Shown piece after piece: positions 1 through 9,178 of a stretch of DNA of 64,000 bases. The notes under the pieces were generated by a model. It saw only the letters and a list, made by a program, of their open reading frames with translations, did not search any database and was not told the DNA's origin. The stretch is from Pseudo-nitzschia pungens (Eukaryota > Bacillariophyta > Bacillariophyceae > Bacillariales > Bacillariaceae): positions 2,313,346 to 2,377,345 of the forward strand of contig CM074761.1 in NCBI GenBank assembly GCA_037355855.1, written 5' to 3'. The translations under genes and the position numbers were made by a program. Positions within the stretch are counted from its first letter, which is position 1; the number at the start of each line of letters is the position of its first letter.

Positions 1-536
1 AACAATTGCGAGTAAAGCTTGACACGAGGCATGTAGGAAACTACGAAGTACCGGTAATCTTACGAAGCCTTACCCAACAACATGAACAATAATTGTAGAA
101 GAAAGGAAACGAAGTGTGACTTGCAAAAAGGTGTTCGCTAAAACGGAAGGAAAACCTTTCAGATTTTCCTCGGTCCTGAGATGAAGAACTTTTGATTTGA
201 GGCAGAAGTAAGAACATGTTTCATGTTTCATACCAGGTATGAATAGCAGATGGTGTTCGTACCTGGTATGAACATGCAAAACACAACATATCTTCAATGT
301 TTGAAGTGGGAACTAACCTCTCTGCAAACTTGATCGAACGAAAATAGGCCCACGTAAATACTAAAAACAGGACAGAAGATATTTCGACGACTAGTATTTT
401 GTCTCCCAGCAGGAAGACATCGTGTGTTGTTACAATGGATTGTGTGTTATCTCTCTTTGGCGTCGAGGAGTGGCCGGTCGAACTCGTGCTACTTGTTGCG
501 CCACTCACGGTTCCAAAATCGACAACAATTTCCAAT
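1..536. other. non-coding spacer at left edge
   Basis: No convincing coding region was seen on either strand. The open frames here are short and look random. The stretch contains an inverted repeat (listed separately) and lies downstream of the 3' end of the Hip gene. Confidence 0.6.
222..276. repeat. short inverted repeat, potential hairpin
   Basis: Two arms built around TTCATACCAGGTA and TACCTGGTATGAA face each other across about 20 bases, matching at 17 of 18 positions. No adjacent gene explains it. It could be a small transposon remnant or a hairpin near the Hip 3' end. Confidence 0.6.
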
Positions 537-2256
537 CTAATCTAGGTCGGGCATCTCATCCATGTCGGGAATACCATCACCATCGCCACCGGCCCCCGAA
601 GGCATCCCGCCCATTCCGGGCATGCCACCCATGCCTCCCATTCCTGGCATGCCGCCACCTCCCATCATTTTACTCATTATCAGGTTCATGGCAGCACCTA
701 CTTCCGGATCCGCCATGAGTTCTTGAAGCTTGGCGGGATTGCCCATGAGCCCCATGACACCTCCCGGTGCATTCATGATCTCCGCAAAGGCGGCCATAAC
801 CTTCGGGTTCTGCATTGCTTTTTTGATCTCGGGATCGTTCATCATGCCGCTCATCATGTCCGGACTGGGCATTCCGGGCATTCCGCCCGGCATGCCACCG
901 GGCATGCCGCCCATGCCTCCCATTCCGGGCATTCCGCCCGGCATGCCACCCATTCCCGCGCTTTTTGCGGCGGCTTCCTCCGCCTCCCGCTTGGCTTCTT
1001 CCTGTGCTCGTTTGATGTCTTCGGCCTTCTTTCGCATTGCTTCCTCCTTTTGAATGCGTTCGTGGGCTTCTTCCTTTTCCTTTTCGATTCTCTTCTTGGT
1101 CAGTGCTTTCAAAATATCCGCAACCTCGGGGTCGAAATCGATCGATTGTGCCTGGCTCAGATCCCTGTGTATTTTGATTCGTTGGTACGGACGAGAATAC
1201 GTAGATCATAACAGAACATGTATTGTTTGTATGGTGAGAAAAGGCCATCGTCGTGATTTCGTTTGCTCCATACCAATCTCAATCCCATAGAATGTCCACC
1301 GAAGAAGCAGCATACGGCACCAATGACAAGGCAGAGCAGCACGACGCGGTGCCAAAATCACAAACCAACCTACCTTAGGGCACCTTCCCAATCGTTGAGG
1401 TGCACGTATCGCAGCTTCCCCCTGGTCTTCAAGGCTTTCGCCGAGTCCGGGTTTTGCTCCAGGGCGAGTTTGCAATCGAGCTCGGCCGCTTTGTAATGGC
1501 CGAGTTTTTCGAGCACAATGGAACGATTGGCGTACAGGAGCGCCGAGGGAGGAGCAACCAGCACGGCTTGGTTGTAGTGTTCCAGTGCCTCTTCGAGATT
1601 GCCGCTGTTCTTAGCGTCGGCGGCCTTTGCCTTGAGGTCGGATTGCTTCTCGTAGTCCTCACCGGATACGTATTGAGGAACGGTGAATCCGTCGTCTTCC
1701 ATTTCTTCCGCTGCATTTCCTCCGCTGTTTGTTTCGCCGTCGCCGTCAGCGTCACCGTCCGTCGTTTCCCCGACACTCCCTCCGAGTTTTTCGATCTCGG
1801 CGTGCATGGAAAAAATATAATTCTTGATGCGTTCTGGATGATTTTGGATCGTTTTCAGGATCGTTGTTGTCGAGTGAATGTGCCATTCGTGCGCAGCAAC
1901 CAAACAAAACGATGCGGATCGGTCCGAGCAATCGTCGATGAGAAAACACCATTGTGTGTGCAGGATAGGATAGGATAGGATACGATACCAGTCCATGCAA
2001 TGTGGCACATGCAGGAAACGAGATGGCGAATGTGTCACCAAAACAGAGCACAGGAATCGACGACCAATTGCAACGTGAGGCTACAACGAGCAAAACAAAG
2101 CAGAATGATGACACGATGCTTTCCCGATTTGGATTCATCGAAAACCATGCAATCCCGGATCCGGGTACGATCTGACATGAAAGCATACTCACGGCTTTCG
2201 GATTCGCCCAGTGAGGCTAGAATGTTGTCGATATCTTTTGGCAATGAAGTCGGCAT
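537..2256 (-). CDS. ST13: Hsc70-interacting protein (Hip/ST13-like co-chaperone)
   Basis: This is a cytosolic co-chaperone of the Hip family, which binds the ATPase domain of Hsc70 and stabilises its ADP state. Three exons join cleanly with GT-AG borders: 2256-2193, 1833-1374 and 1164-537 (phases 1 and 2), giving 383 residues. The predicted protein has a short N-terminal dimerisation-like helix ending in EKLGGSVG, a TPR block (about residues 75-180, containing ALLYANRSIVLEKLGHYKAA), a highly charged helix (about 195-240), a Gly/Met/Pro-rich stretch like the GGMP repeats of animal Hip, a DP/STI1-like domain (NDPEIKKAMQNPKVMAAF) and a second GMGGMPG tail. An ATG at 2304 would add 16 residues; the inner ATG was preferred because its product aligns better with Hip. 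Splice sites are inferred from frame and consensus only. Confidence 0.88.
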
Positions 2257-2304
2257 CTTGCTGTTGGTTGGATCTTTCTTGGTTGGCAACAATATGCAGT
2301 TCAC

Positions 2305-3053
2305 CGGACCGTATTACTATGTATGAGGTGGGGTCATCCAAACGTTTGGAAAAATAATGGATGATTGATTGATTCAAAATGAAGTGGATCGTGAAGAAGG
2401 CCAACACGAAGGGTCGGTACGAGTAAACCTTACGAGTAAGCTAGACTTGGTTGAGAATGGCTGTTTGACGCTTGGTAGGTTTTGATAATGGATGTACGAG
2501 TAAGGTTACTACGAAATTCGTAATAGCTGTCCTCCGGTCCGCGTAGAAATTAGTACATTGGTACGTAGAACCAACGGACAGCTGTTAGGAACTTTGTAGT
2601 ACCGGTAATCTTACTTGTACTGGATTGAGGATTGATTGATTCATTCTCGAAAGAGGATCGTGAAAAATCTTGGTCGAAGAAACTCTTGGACAGTGGATTG
2701 TTTAGTCGTGCGTGACTCACCAGGATTCATTCCTTCTCTTTGAAGGGCGTAGGCCTAAGTAGTTATCATACATACTAGAAGTATGATTGTCGATGGATAA
2801 CCGAACCCGTGACTGGGATTCAAGTGTCACCACGTACGAGTCACGCTCAGGAACAGATATGGGACGTGGATACCTTTTTCCTAGCAGTTCAATACGGTGC
2901 CGCACTGTTTTTCGGGCACAGCTTCACGTTTCCATTGTTTTCTGTGTTGCCGATCAGGTCTCTTCCGAAGAAATTGCATCTGTTCCTCGATCAATCAAGT
3001 TCCTTCATCATTGTCATACCGGTAGCGGCATATTATTCTTTCAACACAAAGTA
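2305..3053. other. divergent spacer between Hip and the 2OG oxygenase
   Basis: This spacer lies between two divergently transcribed genes, so both promoters should be here. It carries copies of the dispersed motif GTAAGGTTAC or GTAAACCTTAC near 2425 and 2505. An open frame continues upstream of the oxygenase start to 2787, but that part has no signal or domain character. Confidence 0.5.
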
Positions 3054-4385
3054 ATGGGGAGGTGTGGTCAATATTTCGAGACGACGAGAATGAGTTGGTT
3101 TGTGCTCGGAACAACTTTTGCTGTCATCGGCTACACGTACCCGCTGGTGTGCTCCGGATTCGCCACTGGAGCACGACGACTTTCCACGTCCTCGGAGGAA
3201 GTGAAGTTCCGCGCAAACGGTCCTTTCCGACAGTCATCGTCGCGCCACAGAAAATGCGATCCGCGATCGCAATTGGATGCAACTCTCGGCGATCAATCGA
3301 GCGATCGGTTGTTGCCGTCCTCTGTCTACAGCACGATAGAGGAGGGCAAAATTGCAATCGTTCCGAATTTTCTGAATGAAGCCGACATATTACCGCTTCG
3401 ACAAGACGCCCAGCAACTGTGGCTCGACAATCGATTTTCTACGGATGCGCTCGCGGGATATGGCTCGAAGGGAAGCTTCGACCCAACCAGGGACCGTGCA
3501 GTGCTCAAACTGACGAATTGGAAACGATCCGACTACGGAAATTTCGAATTGCGATCGAACAAGTTTGGAAAGCTCATGGCGTCCGTCCGACAAGAACTGG
3601 CCGTCAATCTGAATCGCCCCCAATTGGCCGCTCCCAACAGCGCGGCCGTCAATAGATACGGCGTTGGATCGACCGAGATTTCCTACACCCGATTCGGGCC
3701 GGGAGCCTTCCTCAAACGGCACGTCGACGAACACCACGAAGAATTGAAGGGGCGGGATGGATGGCTCCAACCCACCCGGAGGTCGATATCCTGGCTGATT
3801 TATCTGAACGAGCCGGACTGGAATGCTTCGAGAGATGGTGGACAGCTTCGTTGCTTCGAACGCACACGACGACCCATGGGACGGATCGGTGCAACCCCGG
3901 GGGGCGATCTACAGATCGGGTGGCTGACGGCCTCTCTGGATGGGGAGATTCCCGTGTACCTGGATGCCAAAAATCACGACCACGGCGAGTGCGCCATGTA
4001 TTTTCTGGAACACGATGGCAGACGCGCCTACATCACGAAACCATTCCGGACCAATCCGGTTCTCTACGTCGCGGGATCCGAGCAACTGGTGAAGAAAACA
4101 TTGATCCAATCCCCCGATATCGCGGCGCGGTTTCGATTGATCGAACCGCCGAAATCGAAACTAAACGACATCCTCCGAGGCGATAGCGCATACACGGGAC
4201 AGGGGGAGCCCTCGCGGAATAGTATCGAAGAAGAGTTGGAAGACGTCGATCCCCTCGGGGGGACACTCGTCTTGTTCGACTCGGTCAGTTTGCCCCACGA
4301 AGTCTTGGCAACCCGCAACAACAGGGAGCGATGGGCGTGTAGCGGGTGGTACCACGAAGATCAACAAGAAATAGCAATTTCCTAG
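3054..4385 (+). CDS. 2-oxoglutarate/Fe(II)-dependent dioxygenase, secretory-type N terminus
   Basis: The protein (443 residues from this ATG) has the double-stranded beta-helix signature of the prolyl-4-hydroxylase-like 2OG-Fe(II) family. The iron ligands are the HxD pair H223/D225 (KRHVDEHH) and the distal H415 (SLPHEVL), followed by Arg residues at 424/426 (RNNRERW) suited to bind 2-oxoglutarate. A hydrophobic segment starting MSWFVLGTTFAVIGYTY (Met at 3090) resembles a signal peptide, so 3090 is an alternative start. The open frame reaches back to 2787, but that extension is not signal-like. The family hydroxylates protein or small-molecule substrates; the substrate here is unknown. It is a single exon. 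Confidence 0.8.
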   Translation: MGRCGQYFETTRMSWFVLGTTFAVIGYTYPLVCSGFATGARRLSTSSEEVKFRANGPFRQSSSRHRKCDPRSQLDATLGDQSSDRLLPSSVYSTIEEGKIAIVPNFLNEADILPLRQDAQQLWLDNRFSTDALAGYGSKGSFDPTRDRAVLKLTNWKRSDYGNFELRSNKFGKLMASVRQELAVNLNRPQLAAPNSAAVNRYGVGSTEISYTRFGPGAFLKRHVDEHHEELKGRDGWLQPTRRSISWLIYLNEPDWNASRDGGQLRCFERTRRPMGRIGATPGGDLQIGWLTASLDGEIPVYLDAKNHDHGECAMYFLEHDGRRAYITKPFRTNPVLYVAGSEQLVKKTLIQSPDIAARFRLIEPPKSKLNDILRGDSAYTGQGEPSRNSIEEELEDVDPLGGTLVLFDSVSLPHEVLATRNNRERWACSGWYHEDQQEIAIS

Positions 4386-5269
4386 TAGAAAGTTCAATGG
4401 TGTTAGTCACACTATTGTCTTGTGATGGATGCCGCAGCATTTGGTCCAGCGAAAATATGCCATGACCCAATTCAATCGAAGGAACATCTGGCTTCTTCTC
4501 TCGTCTTTTTCCATCTCTTGCCATCCTTCGAAGGTCGGCAGGCATCACTTATTAACTAGTACTAGTATTACACCGTATGGTGGTTACTACGTCGTGATTT
4601 CACCGATTTACGACACCTTCGATACTAGTAGTAGTAACTACTCGTACTCTTGATTCTACTTCGAAGATTATCTGCAGTGTCTTTTTTAATCTTTTCCGTC
4701 TAATCTTCGCTCTAATCTTTGTCCTTCTAATCTTAGCTAGTGATAACCTTCCTTCTGCAACAACTATTTACGGTAGAATAGGTGTGACCCCTGCCATGGG
4801 TGCTGTACCGTGCCGTAACAACATGTTTGAGATTGAAAAAGAACGGAGTTCCGGTAAGGTTATGGTATTATTACATCATGCGAAGACACAAGTATGGACA
4901 TACTGTACATAAGGTTACCTTTCACCGGATATGATACTGACAACCAGGGGTCATAATTATTGTTGACCCCTGCTGCCGACAACCGACAACGATAAAATCT
5001 TTCGGGTAAGATATATTGCTTCTACGGTATTGGTGATTTGTACCGTAACCTTACTGTAACCATTGCGAGTGCGCGTCTTCGTGCCATCTCTTCGACGATG
5101 AATGGGAATAAAACATTATGACGAGTTCTGCTTTGTGCTCTCCAAGGTTTTCGTAGATTTACTCCTGAATTCAACCGTCTTCACAACGTCTTGTCAATCA
5201 GGTAACTTACCTCACCTAACTGGACACCATCATCACACTTTTACCGTCTTTGACAGAAAACTACAAATA
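4386..5269. other. non-coding spacer
   Basis: No gene is visible. The spacer holds ACTAGTAGTA-type triplet motifs (about 4555 and 4622), runs of TCTAATCTT near 4690-4735, and a 28-base near-palindrome made of hAT-like terminal sequence (4945-4972, listed separately). The open frame of the next gene extends upstream to 5102, but that part looks like leader sequence. Confidence 0.5.
4945..4972. repeat. pair of abutting hAT-like terminal inverted-repeat tips
   Basis: The stretch starts CAGGGGTCA and ends TGACCCCTG with only about ten bases between. The first 12 bases match the termini of the hAT-like element at 29956-30685. The flanking octamers (CTGACAAC and CTGCCGAC) agree at 6 of 8 positions, as a decayed target-site duplication would. 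It could also be coincidence. Confidence 0.35.
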
Positions 5270-6070
5270 ATGTCTCGCCCACAGTCTGCATCCGACCGAG
5301 CAAAACTTTTGTTGTTAGGAGATTCCTTGACTCAGCTGTCCTTCGAAGGCTGGGGCAGTGATTTGGCCAATGTGTTCCAAAGGAGAGCCGATGTCCTGAA
5401 CAGAGGAATGAGCGGGTACAATACTCGCTGGTATCTCCGATACGCAGAAACTAATGGCATTTGGAATGAACCTGGAAACGTCGCTCTGGTAACTATTTTC
5501 TTTGGCGCAAACGACGCGGCACTTCCAGACCGAGACCCAGCGAAACACGTACCACTTCCTGAATACCAAAAAAATCTCGAAGCAATCGTTGAAAAGACGA
5601 AAGGGTCGTACCCCGACGCCAAGATCTTGATTATTGCACCACCGCCCGTTGACCGAGCACAACGGTTGCAATTTCAAAAGCAGCGATACGGAGAAAAAGC
5701 TACAGGTATTCCCGAACGAACCTCCGAACACACAGGGAAATACGCTGCGGTGTGTCGGGAAGTCGCAAAAACGACGAAGGTTCCCTGTTTGGATCTTTTT
5801 CATTTGATGAGAAACTCTGACGAAAACTCTGACGAAGAAGATATTGGCAGGTTTTTCTGGGATGGCCTCCATTTTAGCAAAACCGGTCAGAAGTTCGTTT
5901 TCGATGCTCTATCGAATGCGATTCATACGCACTTTCCCGGGTTGGAGGTACGCCCCTGTCCAATTACCGGTCAATTCAACAACTCATCTTCGGCGTGCGA
6001 TGATATTGTCAACAGCGGACCCTATCACGACCAACTCAATGGAAAGGATTGGAGTAAGGCATTCGATTAA
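5270..6070 (+). CDS. IAH1: IAH1-type SGNH esterase (isoamyl-acetate hydrolase family)
   Basis: This is an SGNH/GDSL hydrolase closely resembling eukaryotic IAH1, which hydrolyses acetate esters. Block I is LLLLGDSLTQ with the nucleophile Ser19. It is followed by the family's characteristic DVLNRGMSGYNTRW (Gly block) and TIFFGANDAALPD (Asn block), and near the C terminus DGLHFSKTGQ supplies the catalytic Asp and His. Length from this ATG is 266 residues, typical for the family. An in-frame ATG at 5102 would add a 56-residue leader with no domain match; because the family starts right before the GDS block, 5270 was chosen. No introns are needed. Confidence 0.88.
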   Translation: MSRPQSASDRAKLLLLGDSLTQLSFEGWGSDLANVFQRRADVLNRGMSGYNTRWYLRYAETNGIWNEPGNVALVTIFFGANDAALPDRDPAKHVPLPEYQKNLEAIVEKTKGSYPDAKILIIAPPPVDRAQRLQFQKQRYGEKATGIPERTSEHTGKYAAVCREVAKTTKVPCLDLFHLMRNSDENSDEEDIGRFFWDGLHFSKTGQKFVFDALSNAIHTHFPGLEVRPCPITGQFNNSSSACDDIVNSGPYHDQLNGKDWSKAFD

Positions 6071-6617
6071 ATTTACTACTACATTAAATGTCGCCAGGTG
6101 ATTTCAATCCTACCACAACTGCACCTGTCAAATAGTGAGCACGCACGGTCGTTTGGAGTCAATCATTGCATATTAATAGTGTTAAAAGCGAATGGTATCA
6201 TCACACATATCTTCCAAAACACGGAGCGACGTGAATTGAGTGATTCGAGAATTAAATAACATCATGATGATAAAATGATCCATTCATATTTGCTCGGTGC
6301 TGAGCAAAAGATCACACGGTTATCAGCTTGCAACATGACGATGCCGAATCTCACTGATCCATTAAATTTCACTAGCAACCAAGTCACCAAGGACAAAGCT
6401 TATCAGTGAATTCGCCGTAGTAATGGTGAAATCATTGTATTATGATAGACTGCAAGCAGATCAGAATGCGTCGGTTTACTCGCCTGCAGGATGAATATTT
6501 TTTCATGCCGTTGATCCCTCGCGGTCGAGGATTCAGTCTTCTTTTCAATTGCTATCAATCAACATAGTTTTTCTCCCATTCCACCAGATAACCCCAACTC
6601 TTTTCTCATCCAATGAA
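6071..6617. other. convergent 3' spacer
   Basis: This A/T-rich stretch lies between two converging genes (IAH1-like and the GNAT protein). No open frame or repeat of note was seen. Confidence 0.5.
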
Positions 6618-7538
6618 CTAGTCGATTTCCGTTGCGAGATACACTTTCTCCTTAACCACTGAATTCGCGGTCTTACCAACACTCAATTCTTCGAAACCCA
6701 ATCGTTCGTAAAACAGCAGCGCATCGTGATTGTCGCGTTCGACAGACAAAAATAGAAAGGGAGGAAAGGGCGATTCCTTGGATGACGGAGTGCACCACTT
6801 TGAGGCAATCTTGGTTGCAAGGTGAACCAATGTTGAACCAACCTTTCGGCGCCGAGCCTCGTTCGCGACGGCCACATTCCCTATGTATGGCATTTCAACG
6901 TTGCCACCAAATGGAGAGGGTAAAGTTCCAATTTCTAAGAATCCAATCAACAAGTCTTCTTGCGGCTCGCTAGTAGATGTGGCAACTTCTGACGATGGAA
7001 CCGTTGCAACCAAGAAAGAATGAGGTAGTGAACCTTCTTTCTTCGAGTCCGCCATCCGTTTCGCAAGCTGTTTTCGGATAAATTCACGCTGTTCCTCAGG
7101 TGATAATTGCTCTTCTTCACTCGATGTGTCTAAGCTATCCCACATAAACGTATTCTTGTTTTCGTCATTTTTCTCACTGTCGGTTCCAACAACACCATTA
7201 TCAACATCAACGGAACTCGCACTGTCGTCAAAAATGGAATTCAAAAGTTGGGCAATGGCCGGGATGTCCGTTGACGTTGCACTTCGATACGAAATCTTCG
7301 CCCTCATCATGTCGCCATTCGAAGAAGATTTTCCAACAAAACAATCATTTTCGATTGGAGATGACGAACTCGCCATTGATCTTGGCGTTGACGAGTAGAA
7401 TCCATTAGTTGCCGTATGAAATGCCAGAGTTGTGGACTTCGGAGAGAAACCCACGCAGACCAAAAAGTTCAGCGAGAAAATTAACATCGTCAAAGACGCC
7501 AGTCGAAGGGAGAATGAGAAACTTTTGATGAACTCCAT
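6618..7538 (-). CDS. GNAT-family N-acetyltransferase, probably plastid-targeted
   Basis: The 306-residue protein begins with a hydrophobic signal-like segment (MEFIKSFSFSLRLASLTML...) followed by VCVGFSP. Signal peptide plus Phe just after the cleavage region resembles the bipartite presequence of diatom plastid proteins. The rest is a GNAT fold: beta strand YIGNVAVANEARRRKVGSTL carries the acetyl-CoA-binding Arg/Gly loop, and FLSVERDNHDALLFYERLGFEE is the typical C-terminal motif. An acidic insert (about residues 115-155) separates the N-terminal strand from the core. An upstream ATG at 7586 adds 16 residues before the hydrophobic segment. The substrate is unknown; plastid protein N-acetylation is a reasonable guess only. 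Confidence 0.75.
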   Translation of the reverse strand: MEFIKSFSFSLRLASLTMLIFSLNFLVCVGFSPKSTTLAFHTATNGFYSSTPRSMASSSSPIENDCFVGKSSSNGDMMRAKISYRSATSTDIPAIAQLLNSIFDDSASSVDVDNGVVGTDSEKNDENKNTFMWDSLDTSSEEEQLSPEEQREFIRKQLAKRMADSKKEGSLPHSFLVATVPSSEVATSTSEPQEDLLIGFLEIGTLPSPFGGNVEMPYIGNVAVANEARRRKVGSTLVHLATKIASKWCTPSSKESPFPPFLFLSVERDNHDALLFYERLGFEELSVGKTANSVVKEKVYLATEID

Positions 7539-8080
7539 CTTGATCAGCAGGCGAAATAGGAAGGTCGAGTTACTACTTCGATCCAATTTGGAGATTGAAA
7601 CAAGGCCCGAAAATATTACGAGCGTTCACACTCATGCCTTCATTTTTTTTACAATACGAGCGAATACCGTACGCACTTCGAATTATTTTTGATATGACAT
7701 GTCGAGATACTTCGTACATTTTAAAATAACTGTACGTACGTACGACGCATTTCAAGACATCTCTACGTTGTGCAAGGGTGTATGGTAACGGTAAGACCTT
7801 AGTTGTATTCTTCTGTTGGATTCGATGATGATAATTGATTGAAATCTCAATGAACAACCTAGATACTTCTACTTTCGAAGTCTTTTTGGTAGGGAACAAA
7901 ATCCGTAGACGACAAGCACCTCGCAAATGTTCATACGAGTACCCATCTAGAGAATCCGTATTATTTTCCTTAAATGGCAAATTAAAATGGGACTGGCCCT
8001 TAACCTGTCTCCCCGTACTTGAAGAAGTGTTTGTGCAACAAATATGAAATAGTTTGGTTGAAACTATCGATCAGTCATTA
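7539..8080. other. non-coding spacer
   Basis: No gene is supported. The sequence is A/T-rich with a GTACGTACGTACG run near 7730. Confidence 0.45.
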
Positions 8081-9178
8081 CTAGTTTGTTAAACCTTCGA
8101 TCGACAAAAATTTTCCATCGTTTGGATCACGTTGCATAGGGTATACAGCAGTGACGATTCCTGGAACCGATACTGGGATACCTCCGTAAATATGAGGAAA
8201 AATTGCCGCCTCTTCAGATCCTTCATCAGCACTTTCTTTTTTCCATTCCTCCTTCACATCTGTGGATCCCACCGGTTTCGGTTCTTCAAAAATTGTGACA
8301 ATGCCGCACTTGTTTCTAAGTGTTCTTGCATTACACAACTTCAAGCAAATCCAGTTGTCTTTTGAAGAGGTATAAAAGTGATTCGCAGTTTCAATCAGTT
8401 TCTCCGGAACACTCGTGGCATGGGTGAAACCCCCATCTTGCACGAACGTAGGGGGGAAATAAGCTGTATCGGAGTCTACTGATGCTTTCCACAAAGATTC
8501 TTCGCACATATGGTAGAGAGAACACTCGTCGTTGCTTGTACCAGAGTTATTGTTTGATTCTGATACAACAGGAGTTGCATCCTTGTGCAACTCTGCGAGT
8601 CTTCCGACAATCCGTTGCTCTTCTTCCTTATCGCGACCTTCGGCATCGTCTTCTCTCACACACCGTTCGGGTTTGAATGCAGGTATGCAAACAGGAATAT
8701 ATTCGGTGTCAGCAACGGGAAAGACTGGCTTGAAGCGTTGTCCTTTCTCGATGAAAATCGTTTCTCCCGCAACAGCTGACACGGCTTTCACTTCCTTTGA
8801 TGTTTTCTCGTCGAATACATGGCAATCCACTTGACCCTTAATGACAGCGATCCATTCATCGTAATGCAAGGTCAAAAACGGTTCGCTGTAAGGTGCTGCC
8901 ACCTTAACCACAGCTAGTGACATCTGGTCGTCCTTGCTCGCAACATTGCCAGCATACTCGTCAATGCTAAAACCTTCAGTCTCTACTACTCGCGTTGATT
9001 TACCCACAATTTTCGGCATTTTGATGTCTGTTCTTGTTGCAATATCCTTGTGGATATACCTGCTACTCGTCTTGCTGTATTGCACGTTATTCCCTGATAT
9101 GCTGTGCGAAGAATGTCTCAGCACTTTTTGTAGCATCAAACTCAGTCGACCGCAACATAGACGATGGCGAGAGAGCAT
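8081..9178 (-). CDS. cupin-DUF952 two-domain protein
   Basis: The protein (365 residues) has an N-terminal basic, Ser/Arg/His-rich stretch of about 50 residues that could be a mitochondrial presequence. A cupin domain follows (about residues 54-170), with the metal-site-like strand LTLHYDEWIAVIKGQ and a second strand ending EKGQRFKPVFP. The C-terminal domain (about 215-365; SLYHMCEESLW, GGFTHATS, FPHIYGGIPV, GIVTAVYPM) matches the DUF952 pattern, a small fold related to ADP-ribosyl-handling proteins. The next Met at residue 54 (MPKIVGKSTR) would start directly at the cupin. Function is unknown, but the cupin resembles the ethanolamine-utilisation/EutQ type loosely. No intron is needed. Confidence 0.72.
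   Translation of the reverse strand: MLSRHRLCCGRLSLMLQKVLRHSSHSISGNNVQYSKTSSRYIHKDIATRTDIKMPKIVGKSTRVVETEGFSIDEYAGNVASKDDQMSLAVVKVAAPYSEPFLTLHYDEWIAVIKGQVDCHVFDEKTSKEVKAVSAVAGETIFIEKGQRFKPVFPVADTEYIPVCIPAFKPERCVREDDAEGRDKEEEQRIVGRLAELHKDATPVVSESNNNSGTSNDECSLYHMCEESLWKASVDSDTAYFPPTFVQDGGFTHATSVPEKLIETANHFYTSSKDNWICLKLCNARTLRNKCGIVTIFEEPKPVGSTDVKEEWKKESADEGSEEAAIFPHIYGGIPVSVPGIVTAVYPMQRDPNDGKFLSIEGLTN

Noticed and set aside
537..1211. Open frames on both strands across the Gly/Met/Pro region of the Hip gene
   Set aside because: They arise from the low-complexity GGNATG repeats; the minus-strand Hip frame alone matches a known family.
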